A stretch of 64,000 nucleotides of DNA from assembly GCA_017937385.1 (NCBI GenBank), contig JAGBDR010000064.1, forward strand, positions 1 through 64,000, given 5' to 3'. Source of the DNA: Parabacteroides sp. (GTDB lineage: Bacteria > Bacteroidota > Bacteroidia > Bacteroidales > Tannerellaceae). Shown in pieces: positions 26,016 to 35,100 of the stretch (position 1 is the first letter of the stretch; each line of letters begins with the position of its first letter). The notes beneath the pieces were generated by a model. The model was not told the origin of the DNA, did not search any database, and saw nothing but the letters and a program-made list of their open reading frames with translations. The position numbers were made by a program, and so were the translations under genes.

Positions 26016-27354
26016 ATTTCCAAACTCCATCATAGATACTTCCGATATACACGTGCCCTCTCAATGCAAACGAGAGGGTAGGCCGAATATTAAACCAATC
26101 AGTCAAGACACTCCTACGGCTCCATCGATCCGTATCCGGATCATAGCACCACCAATCGATCGCCTGCATCTGGTATGTTTCCGTCACCGGCTGAATGCCA
26201 AACCCGGCATAGCCTTTCCCATCTAAGGCGACAGCAACCATCTGTTCACGTCCACCTCCCCTGAAATCCAAACGCCTGTGCCACGTATCCGTATCGGCTT
26301 CATATTCCCACATACACGAGGCATATTCCACCTTGTTGTCCTCCACACTCCCGCCGTCCTCCATCCGGTTCGTTATCCCGGTAAAGACAAAGGGCCTGCC
26401 GTCAACCACAAAAGAGGAAGCATGTTGCAACTTATCGCCAGGAAAATCCTTTTTCCGGTTCCAGACATCCGACCGCGTGTCATATTCCCACACCTGCATC
26501 GGAGTCGAATTCCAGAAATCCGCCGAAGTCACCACATAAACCTTCTCTCCGACCCCAAACGCGGCCATCATCCCCGTCGTACCGGCCGGAATATCCGCCC
26601 TACGTTCCCATTGATTCGTTCCGGGGTCATAACACCACCAATCCCGCTGAAAATAATATCAATGATAACCTTCTTCCGTCACTTCTTCTATATCTCCCAA
26701 TCCGGCATACCCTTTTTCCCCTGCGACAACGGCAACCGGCCTAAGCCGGCAACCGAAAGGCAGGACAGACCGTTTCACCCATTCATCCGTTTCCGGCAAA
26801 TACTCGATCAATCTATTTCCTCCATCCGCAGGATAAAGTGATGAAAGAGCGAAATAGCGATCGGCAAAGTTAAACCCGCACACGTATTGCTCCTCTATCC
26901 AAGGAATGCTTGCCACCCTCTCCCACGAAGAATCATCGCTTGGAACTTTGGTCGAAAAGACCACGCTATTCGTATAGCTGCCGCTATCCGGACTGGCCAG
27001 ATAAAGACGGCAATAATAATTAGTAGCAGGTTCGAGATCAGGAAGGGAAAACAACCCCTCTTCCTGTCCGGATTCATACTGCGGATAAAGATCCTGCACA
27101 TAATCAGTCATATCCGGCAACGGATTGGTTTCGCTGTAACAGGCACGAAGCTGTGTCAGTTTCCTGTTTCCATGACTGACAATATTCATTTTCAGCACCG
27201 CGCCATATTGGGAAAGCTCCCACACATGGATAACAGCCTTCGGACTTTCCCCCTTTTCGTATGAATTATATCCGTCCGGTATATCCGGATCCGTTGCGGT
27301 ACATCCTAAATTTATAATCAAAAACAAAAATACACAATAATGCAGTACTTTCAT
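26005..27354 (-). pseudogene. Kelch-repeat lipoprotein gene interrupted by one in-frame TGA
   Basis: First gene of the caspase unit, a paralogue of the next Kelch gene: lipoprotein signal (INLGCTATDPDIPDG), FN3-like stalk (ATNYYCRLYLASP) and Kelch repeats. The frame stops at a TGA at 26659-26661 after DIEEVTEEGYH. Translating straight through in the same frame gives YYFQRDWWCYDPGTNQWERR and continues without any further stop to 26005. The sequence after the stop is a perfect Kelch repeat and aligns with the protein's own DWWCYDPDTDRWSRRS repeat. A single nonsense change, or a sequencing error, is the simplest reading. ATG at 27375 is an alternative start, but the predicted promoter favours 27354. 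Downstream genes can still be expressed. Confidence 0.85.
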
Positions 27355-27386
27355 ATTCCGCTTTTTACGGTTCATCTATCAAGCGA

Positions 27387-27418
27387 CAAAAGTAATGCAA
27401 ATAAACAAGGTTTACAAA
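27387..27418 (-). promoter_or_regulatory. Promoter of the Kelch-sigma-caspase operon
   Basis: On the minus strand TTTG (27415-27418), 20 nt, then TACTTTTG (27387-27394): a full match to the Bacteroidota TTTG-N19/20-TAnnTTTG promoter. Transcription would start near 27381, leaving a short leader before the ATG at 27354. This suggests that the housekeeping sigma factor transcribes the operon at a basal level. Confidence 0.7.
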
Positions 27419-27491
27419 AAATACGTTCATTTTCAGACCATTTTCAGACCACTTCTTAATCCATATCATTTTTTTTGAAAAACACTTCTCC

Positions 27492-27499
27492 TATTTTTG
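27492..27499 (+). promoter_or_regulatory. -7 box for the membrane protein gene at 27533
   Basis: TATTTTTG matches TAnnTTTG and lies 33 nt before the start codon. The nearest TTTG (27474-27477) is only 14 nt upstream, so the -33 element is weak or absent. The promoter is divergent from that of the caspase operon, about 100 nt away. Confidence 0.4.
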
Positions 27500-27532
27500 G
27501 CACGATTTTAAACAATTAATATACAAATCACC

Positions 27533-28540
27533 ATGAATGCACTAAAGTTAATAAGCCTGATTATCCTGTTGTTCCTGTCTTTCGAAACAATATCAGCAGA
27601 AAGAAACAATATCGTAGACAAACAGACCGTAACCTCTTCAACACAAACCTCCGTCCAAGAGAAACCAGACTCAGAAAAGGAATTAGGAGAAATTATCAGA
27701 CCATACACAAAGAAAATACAAAACATATTAATAAAAATCCGGATTCCGGGAGTGAAAGATCCATCTTATTATCTGTATATAAGTTTAGCATTATTACTTA
27801 CTTTCACGATCAGCATGTATTTGGAAAAAGAACACTTCCATTCTTCTATGATCACAACCTACTGCATTGCATTAGCCACATATTTTTGCGAGCTACTATA
27901 TTTAGCACATGATTCGGATCCGCTTTGGTTTATCTATCAAGAAAACTTCTTTAAGACATTATTATGGCTGATCGTTACATGCGTCATCTTATATCGGCAA
28001 ATTTGTACAACGATAGAGTTGGTCAACACAGCCACACTCCGTTCCGGATGCACCATTAACGGAAATATTGGTTTTATCGGAACCGGAATCGGAATTGCCG
28101 CCTTACTTGTTTGTGGCATATTCTTTACAGGATTTGTCAAAACACTCTTCTACATTTATACAGGATTTTTCCTTCTATTTATAATCGGACTTATCCTCAA
28201 TTCTAACTTAAAAAATCCGACCCATTTGCTTTTTACCATACTACTATTCAGCATGGGATGTCTAACCACAGCGATCTACACATTCAAAGTTGCCATCGTG
28301 ATCATTGCGGTAGTTTTCATTCTATTCATCGTTTATATACTATTTAATGTCCTTTTTGGTGGTGGCATAGGAAATGGTTCTTCCAAACGGTTCAAGATAA
28401 GAGATGAAAACGGTAATGAAAAAGAAGTCAAAGAAGTAACCGGCCTATTAGGTGAAAAGAGCTATCAAGGAGACGACGGAAGTGAATACGAATCCACCTA
28501 CAATATTTTTGATTCCGGAGAGTTGGAACGAAAAAAATGA
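27533..28540 (+). CDS. Polytopic membrane protein of unknown function
   Basis: A 335-aa protein with a signal-like N-terminus (to about residue 22), a hydrophilic periplasmic stretch (23-75), about seven membrane helices (starting with YYLYISLALLLTFTISMYL and ending VAIVIIAVVFILFIVYILF) and a hydrophilic C-terminal tail (NGNEKEVKEVTGLLGEKSY). No family is recognised. It is more AT-rich than the housekeeping genes, like the tubulin unit. It lies alone between the divergent caspase operon and the VirE/HU module. Its orientation and composition fit the tubulin unit 3 kb downstream, from which the VirE/HU module could have separated it. Confidence 0.75.
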   Translation: MNALKLISLIILLFLSFETISAERNNIVDKQTVTSSTQTSVQEKPDSEKELGEIIRPYTKKIQNILIKIRIPGVKDPSYYLYISLALLLTFTISMYLEKEHFHSSMITTYCIALATYFCELLYLAHDSDPLWFIYQENFFKTLLWLIVTCVILYRQICTTIELVNTATLRSGCTINGNIGFIGTGIGIAALLVCGIFFTGFVKTLFYIYTGFFLLFIIGLILNSNLKNPTHLLFTILLFSMGCLTTAIYTFKVAIVIIAVVFILFIVYILFNVLFGGGIGNGSSKRFKIRDENGNEKEVKEVTGLLGEKSYQGDDGSEYESTYNIFDSGELERKK

Positions 28541-28572
28541 GCATGATTATATGTAAATAGATAAAAATTCTA

Positions 28573-28664
28573 CTATCATACTATCATACTCCAACACAAT
28601 CAACTGATCATCAGTGCATAGCAGCCATGATAGTTCATAAGTCAACTATCATGGCCACTATCAT
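28573..28664. repeat. Left cluster of ATGATAG/CTATCAT heptamers
   Basis: CTATCAT occurs at 28573-28579, 28581-28587, 28646-28652 and 28658-28664, and the inverted form ATGATAG at 28627-28633. The first two are spaced 8 bp apart. The cluster lies just downstream of the VirE-type gene. A matching cluster in mostly opposite orientation lies upstream of the HU-like gene at 31428-31529. Confidence 0.75.
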
Positions 28665-28698
28665 ACCATCATGTAAAAATCATACAGACCATTATATA

Positions 28699-30792
28699 TC
28701 AATCATTTATTTCTTCCACATAATAACAAGTACCCCTCATCGTCCGTTTATTGGGCACGTTATTCCGCTTCAGAAGTTTGCCAAAATTGATAATCATCAT
28801 TTTTGTAATGCTGAAACCGGGGTGTTTCTTGGCAATCAGGTCTAAGATTTCAGAGGCAAGAAGCGGCTTCGCCTCTTCCAAATTCCCTTCCACAATTTTG
28901 AAATAACGCAGGAACAACTGCTCTTCTGCCGGTCGCTGCTGAAAATCTTTGTTATTTTCGGTGATCAGCGCCTCTTCCTCAGGAGTAAACCAAAAACGCT
29001 CACCGCGCCTCAACAATTCTTTCGCTTCCGCATACAACTGGGCATAATCGACCGGCTGGACATAATCGATCCGTCCCTTTACTTCCACGCAAATGAAACG
29101 CCGGCTCCCGGTCGGATCCGTCAGCAAGTCATAATTATTGCTGGTCGCGACAAATGTGGCATAACGGCGCAAGTTGCGGTTCGTACTCTGGTAAGGCAAA
29201 CGGGTATTCACAACCGCCTTTTGCAGAATATGCTTCAGAAAACTCTGGTGCGAACTTTTCACCGAATCGAACTCGTCTATATTGATCAAGGCATACCGGT
29301 GCAAAGCCAATTCCACCTCGCGGCGATTCCCGAAATCGATACTGTCCGTATAATAAGGACGCAACACAGGAGGCAACAGGTTTAAACAAAACGTGGACTT
29401 TCCACACCCCTGGTCGCCGACCAGCAGAGGCGTCGTGCTATTCCCATGCTCCAAGTCCAACTCCATCCAATGCGCCACCATACTCAGAAACCAACGGTAG
29501 AAAAAATCGGACCACACAGGATTATCGCAAGGAACGCGCCCGGCCAACGCCCGGATATGTTCCTTCCCGTCCCAAACCGGAAGATTCCTGAGGAAATGAT
29601 CGATAGGATGATACACTGGAACACGATCGGAATTGACATACCGGTCAATATCCTTATCCCAGACATTCAATCCTTCCTGTTGAGCTTCCAGGCAAATGGT
29701 ATTCCTGACTTTCGGTGTATAAGGCTTGTAGACAAACTGTATCATCGAACGGTCCAAAAACTCCACTCCCCCGCTCATCTCATTTGTCCGGAAGAAATAA
29801 CGCCGGTTCATGAACTCGTCCAGTCGCAGCACCAACGACATGGACGAGGGGATGGAAGAAAGCGGATCCGCCCGGCTTGAAACCTTCTCCAACGTATAAG
29901 CCGTACGAAAAGCCATGCGGATCCCTATCTTATACTTTTTCAAAGCCTCATAGCGCAACGTCCAGCCCAACGCCTCCTCTTCCGGTATTCCAAGCCGGCA
30001 ACAAGTCTGGGCCAAGTCGATGAACAACAGTTGGATATCATCTTCCGGGCTCTCCGAGAACCGACGCGTCATTTCCATCAAGACAACGCTGAACAGCGTG
30101 GCGATCTGCCCGTTACGATCGGTTCCCGGAGCCATCATCTCCAACGGATCCCGGACCGGTGAAGGCACGATCCTCAAGTCACCCCCGTCCGGCATCTGCA
30201 AAGGCTGTTCGATCCGGATAGCCACCGCACTCGGATTATAATAGGCATCCGGATCCGTGCTCATCCGGCAACCGCGCGACAAGAGCGGCTCCTTGAGCGA
30301 AACAATACTGCTCAACTGCGGCTGGTAATGCCGTACTGCCAACTGATAAGCCATAGCATGGAACATACGGGCCTGTTCCTCCTTTTTTGGCAATGAGCCG
30401 TCGGGCAAGACAAAAGGGACCACAATCTTGACCGAACGCCCGCTCAACCCGACAAACGCCAGCAAGGTCTGCGGTAAAGCAGCGGCCTCACGGCGAATGG
30501 CCTCCGCCTCGCTTTTATTCTCTAACCCGTTCACCTCCAATAAGACATACCCATTATAACGCCTCAACTGTATGCCTTCGCCACTCTTTCTGAACGTCGC
30601 GCCGAAAGCCAGTACCGGAAGTTTTCCTGACAAATCCCGGGTTCGTGCCAAAAAGGCCATATTCAATTTCTGGCGAACAAGAAGCAACTCTTCCGTGCTC
30701 TTGTTCTCCTTCAACAAGCCGACAATATAGTCCATATCGCGCGAACACATCCGCAGCACACCCCTCTGATACCTATAATAAGTGATTTGCAT
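28699..30792 (-). CDS. VirE N-domain / VapE-type helicase-like protein (BT4734 family)
   Basis: A 697-aa protein. Residues about 45-200 correspond to the Bacteroidota VirE/BT4734 N-terminal domain, a primase-like fold. A superfamily-3-like or VapE ATPase domain follows: Walker A GDQGCGKST (459-467), Walker B INIDEFD (503-509), and an ATSNNYDLLTDPTGSRRF segment with the sensor Asn and arginine finger. The C-terminal region is winged-helix-like (ITKMMIINFGKLLKRNNV). VapE-type primase-helicases are common in phages, satellites and integrative elements. The start codon overlaps the HU-like stop as TAATG, so the two are translationally coupled. Flanking heptamer clusters may be its target sites. 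DNA replication or element maintenance is inferred, not shown. Confidence 0.88.
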   Translation of the reverse strand: MQITYYRYQRGVLRMCSRDMDYIVGLLKENKSTEELLLVRQKLNMAFLARTRDLSGKLPVLAFGATFRKSGEGIQLRRYNGYVLLEVNGLENKSEAEAIRREAAALPQTLLAFVGLSGRSVKIVVPFVLPDGSLPKKEEQARMFHAMAYQLAVRHYQPQLSSIVSLKEPLLSRGCRMSTDPDAYYNPSAVAIRIEQPLQMPDGGDLRIVPSPVRDPLEMMAPGTDRNGQIATLFSVVLMEMTRRFSESPEDDIQLLFIDLAQTCCRLGIPEEEALGWTLRYEALKKYKIGIRMAFRTAYTLEKVSSRADPLSSIPSSMSLVLRLDEFMNRRYFFRTNEMSGGVEFLDRSMIQFVYKPYTPKVRNTICLEAQQEGLNVWDKDIDRYVNSDRVPVYHPIDHFLRNLPVWDGKEHIRALAGRVPCDNPVWSDFFYRWFLSMVAHWMELDLEHGNSTTPLLVGDQGCGKSTFCLNLLPPVLRPYYTDSIDFGNRREVELALHRYALINIDEFDSVKSSHQSFLKHILQKAVVNTRLPYQSTNRNLRRYATFVATSNNYDLLTDPTGSRRFICVEVKGRIDYVQPVDYAQLYAEAKELLRRGERFWFTPEEEALITENNKDFQQRPAEEQLFLRYFKIVEGNLEEAKPLLASEILDLIAKKHPGFSITKMMIINFGKLLKRNNVPNKRTMRGTCYYVEEIND

Positions 30793-31178
30793 TACCAAGG
30801 ACTTCTTTCAAATTTGACAAATTCCATACTCTTTCTCACACAAGGAGCCATCCTGAAACAGACACGGCGAGCTTTCACCTGATGGGGCGTACACTTTTTC
30901 GGATCCTCAACCCCTTCACTCCCTGCCGAAAGATAAAAATCGCCCAACCCGTCCAACTCCACGGAATGCCCATCTCTCAACAATTCAAGGATCATTTCTC
31001 CGATTTCGCAAACCGAAGCAAACACATCGCCCCGGCTCAACGAACAACGGTCGGCAATCAAATCCGCTAGTTTTTTCGTCGAAATCCGACCGCGTGTGAC
31101 CGGCACACCATAATAGCGTACCTTTTCCTCCGGACCTGTCTTGTCCAATTTTTGACGGACAACATAGTAATGTGCCAT
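30792..31178 (-). CDS. HU-like DNA-binding protein (Bacteroidota long form)
   Basis: A 128-aa protein starting MAHYYVVRQKLDKTGPEEK. The IHF/HU-like core is seen in RGRISTKKLADLIADRCSLSRGDVFASV and then in LLRDGHSVELDGLGDFYLSAG, matching the Bacteroidota HU-related family that has an extra N-terminal strand. It would bend or bind DNA. The longer in-frame start at 31283 is rejected because the extra residues cover a GC-rich hairpin and do not resemble the family. It is the first gene of a two-gene operon with the VirE/VapE-like protein and has a full TTTG-N19-TAnnTTTG promoter. Confidence 0.85.
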   Translation of the reverse strand: MAHYYVVRQKLDKTGPEEKVRYYGVPVTRGRISTKKLADLIADRCSLSRGDVFASVCEIGEMILELLRDGHSVELDGLGDFYLSAGSEGVEDPKKCTPHQVKARRVCFRMAPCVRKSMEFVKFERSPW

Positions 31179-31269
31179 AAATAACAGTATTTTTAATAGT
31201 AAACAATCATATATTCTCACGTAGACTCCCATTTTAACACTCTTGACACCCCCATCTGAAGGACATCCA

Positions 31270-31302
31270 CACCCGGGTCCCATCTATTCCGAGACCCGGG
31301 TG
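31270..31302 (-). promoter_or_regulatory. GC-rich hairpin in the leader of the HU-VirE transcript
   Basis: CACCCGGGTC (31270-31279) and GACCCGGGTG (31293-31302) form a perfect 10-bp stem with a 13-nt loop. It lies between the predicted HU promoter and the HU start, so it would be in the 5' leader. No T-run follows on the minus strand, so it is not a plain terminator in that direction. An attenuator or protein-binding site is possible. Confidence 0.5.
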
Positions 31303-31322
31303 ACGGGTGTTTTTCCTTATTG

Positions 31323-31353
31323 CAAAGATACAAATAATATGCGGTAAAACAAA
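31323..31353 (-). promoter_or_regulatory. Promoter of the HU-VirE operon
   Basis: On the minus strand TTTG (31350-31353), 19 nt, then TATCTTTG (31323-31330): exact consensus in both elements and in spacing. The predicted leader is about 140 nt. Confidence 0.75.
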
Positions 31354-31427
31354 GATTATCAAATATTTTTATTACATACATCATTCATTTATCCCGTTAT
31401 TTTAAAAAGTACTCATACAACAAAACA

Positions 31428-31529
31428 ATGATAGCATGATAGTAAAGAATGATAGTAAAAATGAACAACTATCATATAAATAAATTGCTGAACATAAATA
31501 TATTATGAAAAATAATGATAGTATGATAG
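31428..31529. repeat. Right cluster of ATGATAG/CTATCAT heptamers
   Basis: ATGATAG occurs at 31428-31434, 31436-31442, 31449-31455, 31515-31521 and 31523-31529, and CTATCAT at 31469-31475. Two pairs are spaced exactly 8 bp apart, as in the left cluster. Six copies in about 100 bp is far above chance even in AT-rich DNA. The arrangement resembles iterons. Confidence 0.78.
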
Positions 31530-31607
31530 CAAAATCAAAAAATGAATTGTAGAAGTATATATACAGAAGTCTTATTCTATCTTAAATTTTTTACAATATT
31601 TTACCAA

Positions 31608-31615
31608 TATATTTG
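31608..31615 (+). promoter_or_regulatory. -7 box of the tubulin-unit promoter
   Basis: TATATTTG matches TAnnTTTG, about 48 nt before the first gene of the unit. The expected -33 position is only T-rich (TTTT). No other promoter match this good was noticed between here and 48.7 kb, although not every gap was searched exhaustively. Confidence 0.45.
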
Positions 31616-31662
31616 TCACAAATAAATGCAATTCCACAATTAGGAATATAACGAGTCAATTA

Positions 31663-32130
31663 ATGCTTATTTTATATATGTCTGTTTTGTTTGGAAACAT
31701 ATTAGGATGCCTTCTCGGCGGGTTCCTGTTGAGTTTGTTGCTCACCGGCATCTGCTACCTTATCCCCAAAGGGATGTATGCACATCCGCAACACTCGGTT
31801 GGCAGTATCGCAGTCTTGCTTGTCAGTTTCTTTTTCTTCCTGTTCCAATCCACTCTGCTGGTAGGCGGATTCAAAGCGAAACGATATGTCGGGCAAGCGA
31901 AAGCTGCCGTCGAATCGTTTTCAAACGGGAACCCCGCCACCATACTTCCGGAAAAAAGCAATGGCCAAATCAACTGGTACATCGCCCGCCGGTTCGGATG
32001 GCTGGTGGGCGGACTACTCGTAACCGGGGTGGCAATGTACAGGCTTTGCGAGGAAGACAAACGGCGTGCCACCACGAGATACAGAAGACATTACCCCAAT
32101 CGTCATTCATCAAGAAGATATCACAAATAA
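31663..32130 (+). CDS. Small membrane protein, first gene of the tubulin unit
   Basis: A 155-aa protein with three predicted membrane helices (about 5-33, 46-69 and 110-127) and a strongly basic C-terminal tail (residues 130-155, rich in Arg, His and Tyr). No family is recognised. It lies 20 nt before the tubulin-like gene, so it is probably cotranscribed and could recruit the GTPase to the membrane. That role is inference. Confidence 0.7.
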   Translation: MLILYMSVLFGNILGCLLGGFLLSLLLTGICYLIPKGMYAHPQHSVGSIAVLLVSFFFFLFQSTLLVGGFKAKRYVGQAKAAVESFSNGNPATILPEKSNGQINWYIARRFGWLVGGLLVTGVAMYRLCEEDKRRATTRYRRHYPNRHSSRRYHK

Positions 32131-32150
32131 CATCAAAACATATAAACTGT

Positions 32151-35100
32151 ATGGCAAATCATTTAATCATAGGATTAGGAGGCACAGGAGGACAAATCTT
32201 GTGCGGGTTACGAAAACGCATCTTTGCGGAAACCGGTAAAAAAGTTATCAGTGGAGACACGAATATCGAATACCTATACGTAGATTCATCCACCGATGAC
32301 TTGGACAACCGCTCCAACTGGACTTATATGGGAGAACCCCTTCATCTCTCACCAGCACAAAAAGTATGTATCCATGGGATGAGAGCCGATGTAATGCAAA
32401 ATCCCCATGCTTACCCGGGTATCGAAGCATTCCTGACAGAGCACGACCGCCAACTGCTTCAAAACGATCAAGTACAGTCTATCATCGATACCGGTATCGG
32501 TGGCCAACGTCGTCGGTTCGGCCGTATGCTGATTGCCAACAATATCGGTACACACGATCTGCAGAGAAGCTTTACTTCACGTTTAAAAGAACAAACCCTT
32601 CAATTAATCAATAGAGGAGATGGCAGGCTTGACTTTCATGTCTGCGCCGGTTTGGCCGGTGGAACCGGCTCCGGTTCCGTCATCGATGTCATTGCCCAAA
32701 TCCGAAAAGAAACCGCCCACATGGGTGATCATTTCCGCCTGTTCCTTTATTTATATGTACCCGAAATATTGGTTCCTGACAAACATAACTCCGGTTACTA
32801 CCATGCCAACGGATACGCAGCACTTGCGGAACTCAATGCCTTGTCGTTAAACCAATATCACCCGACAGACGTCACTGGGGAAAAAGATTATCAGACCCAA
32901 AAAGTCGCCCGTCTTCTGAATGACTGTGACGCATTTACCAAAGCATATCTATTCAGTAACTTCAACGAAGAGAACAAAGTGCTTCCTAAGTCGGGAAAAC
33001 TGACGGATGCCGTCGCCGATTTCATCTATCAACGCACAGTTGTCCCTGGGGAAGTGGGGGAAAATGGTACGATGGCACGTTTGGTGAATGCCGAAAACAA
33101 TGGAAACGCCCCGGAGAAAGACGAAGCGGGTGTGAATGTCCATTCACGTGAGTGCGTCACATTCGGTACAAAACGGATAGAATATCCCGAAGAGGAAATT
33201 ATCGAATATGTTTCGCTCGAATATACGGCCCAAGTCGCCAAACAATTGGCTTTCAACAATTGGGTGGACAGTCGTGGATTCGACACATGCAGCATTGACG
33301 AGGTGGGGTTGGGTTATCGCGCCTCATTCACGACTACAGATCAGCAAGTACTCGAAACACTAAAAATTTCCGACCGTTACGTGACCCTCCAGACAGCCAT
33401 CAAAGATATCCCAGGGGTGACAAACAACTGGCAGGAATATTACAGCTATTGGGAGAACATCACCCACTTCTTCGGCACAGACGCGATGGATGGCAAACAG
33501 AAAACCTGGTTTGACACGTTCAACGACAATTGCGAGATTGAATATAACACAAACTTCCGAAACGGGGGTGTCGTCCATTTCTTCGAACAGCAACAATCCG
33601 AAAACAATGGATATGCCGCCCACATCAGAAAGCACATAGAAAGCCTGTTGTTCGGTGAATGGCTTGGCGGAAACAAATCGCTGCTCGAAGTGATTAAGTA
33701 TGTACAGCTGCTGATTTCTGTGAACGAAGAACGTATAACCCAATTCGACAACCGGATTGCCGAGACCAACAACTATATCCAAACGACTACGCTTATCGAT
33801 ATCGAAGCAATCAACAACGAATGGAACCACCAAGGTATTTTTGACAGGGCCAGAAGGATATTTAACAAATATCAATCGGCAAAATGCGAACTCTACACCG
33901 CAAAAACCGAAATGGAAAGCTACAAGTATGCCAAAACACTGCTCTTGAAAGTGAACGAACAACTCGGAATGATGCTGCAAGGCATGATAGATTTCAACAC
34001 CTCACTCGATGCCGTGTTAAAAGGAGCCCTCTTATCTGCACAAAACAAATGCAAAGTCAAACCGGACACCGCAACTGGAGAAGCAGAAGTGCTTGACAAG
34101 AAATATGACCCGGAAAGAATCCGCCAAATTACCAAAAACTTCGTAATCGACCGAGAAAGACAAAGAAATTGCGCAAGGGATGTCCGTGAGGCATTAGTGA
34201 GACCATTAGGGGAAGACAGGCGTACGTTTGCCTCCCTGAACGACAGTTTGGGCAGCTACGACGAAATGACAAGAAGTATCCTCAATGTTTGTGAAAACCA
34301 TGCCAAAGCAGACCTCACAGATTTAGGGAACAGGGACCATACCCTGAAAGTGCTGAATGTGAATATCCTTGATAAAATCAGGCAAGAATACCCGACCGAC
34401 GAAGCCCTGGAAAACTACGTCAGAGGACTGATCCAACAAGCCACCTGCTTCATGCAATTCGCCCCCGCAGAAATGGGCAGAGTCATTGCCGGACAACCGG
34501 CCCTCGGTATGAATCGGATGGTCCAATTGTGCCTGCCGGCCAATAGCGAAAATCCAAAATTCCGTGAAAAATTCATTCAAGTCTTTGCCAATCAGTACCC
34601 CGGATTCAACCCTGAAACAGATGTGGCACTACACAACAAGAGCCATCAGATGGTAATCGTATCGGCCTCCTTCTCCATGCCACTCCGCTACATCAACAAC
34701 TTGAGATTCATGGAACAGAAATACAGAGAACTAACCCACGGTCCACAGGCGGAATTAAACAAAGTACTGCTTCATACCGAATCGTTTACCAATCCGCTCC
34801 CGGAGCTTTTCGAAGCAAACAATACAGACAAACGGGCACGGCTTCTTCCTTATTCAGCCATCCTCCACAGCTTGGGAATCCTGGAAGATAAAACCGATCC
34901 TGAAACAGGTGCCACATTCAAGGCTTTCAGCATCGGAAGCGGATTCAGCCGTAGATGGGTACGCGTAGGAAAACAGATGGAAGAAACAACGAGACTATTG
35001 GTACAAGATGCCGTGCTCGCCAGATCTATCACAGACTTCATTGACAATCTGTTAGCTACCGAATACAGGTTGAACAGCAAGAAAGCAGAACTGAGAACCG

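Larger units (their letters stand above)
31179..31662. other. 484-bp intergenic region between divergent HU-VirE and tubulin units
   Basis: No gene is seen. It holds, from left to right, the leader of the HU-like gene with a GC-rich hairpin, the HU promoter (31323-31353), the right ATGATAG cluster (31428-31529) and a promoter box for the tubulin unit (31608-31615). Apart from the hairpin the sequence is very AT-rich, as expected of a replication-origin-like or regulatory region. Confidence 0.7.

Noticed and set aside
26005-26571. Separate 188-aa Kelch gene
   Set aside because: It is in the same frame as the upstream ORF with only one TGA between them; its proposed start lies in the middle of a Kelch blade.
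26659-26661. Selenocysteine or programmed readthrough at the TGA in the Kelch gene
   Set aside because: No hairpin resembling a selenocysteine insertion element was seen after the TGA, Kelch proteins have no known need for selenocysteine, and the paralogous gene has no such codon. A nonsense change is simpler.
31707-32150. Upstream 148-codon extension of the tubulin-like reading frame
   Set aside because: It overlaps the membrane-protein gene in another frame and has low-quality sequence; the conserved glycine loop begins just after the ATG at 32151.
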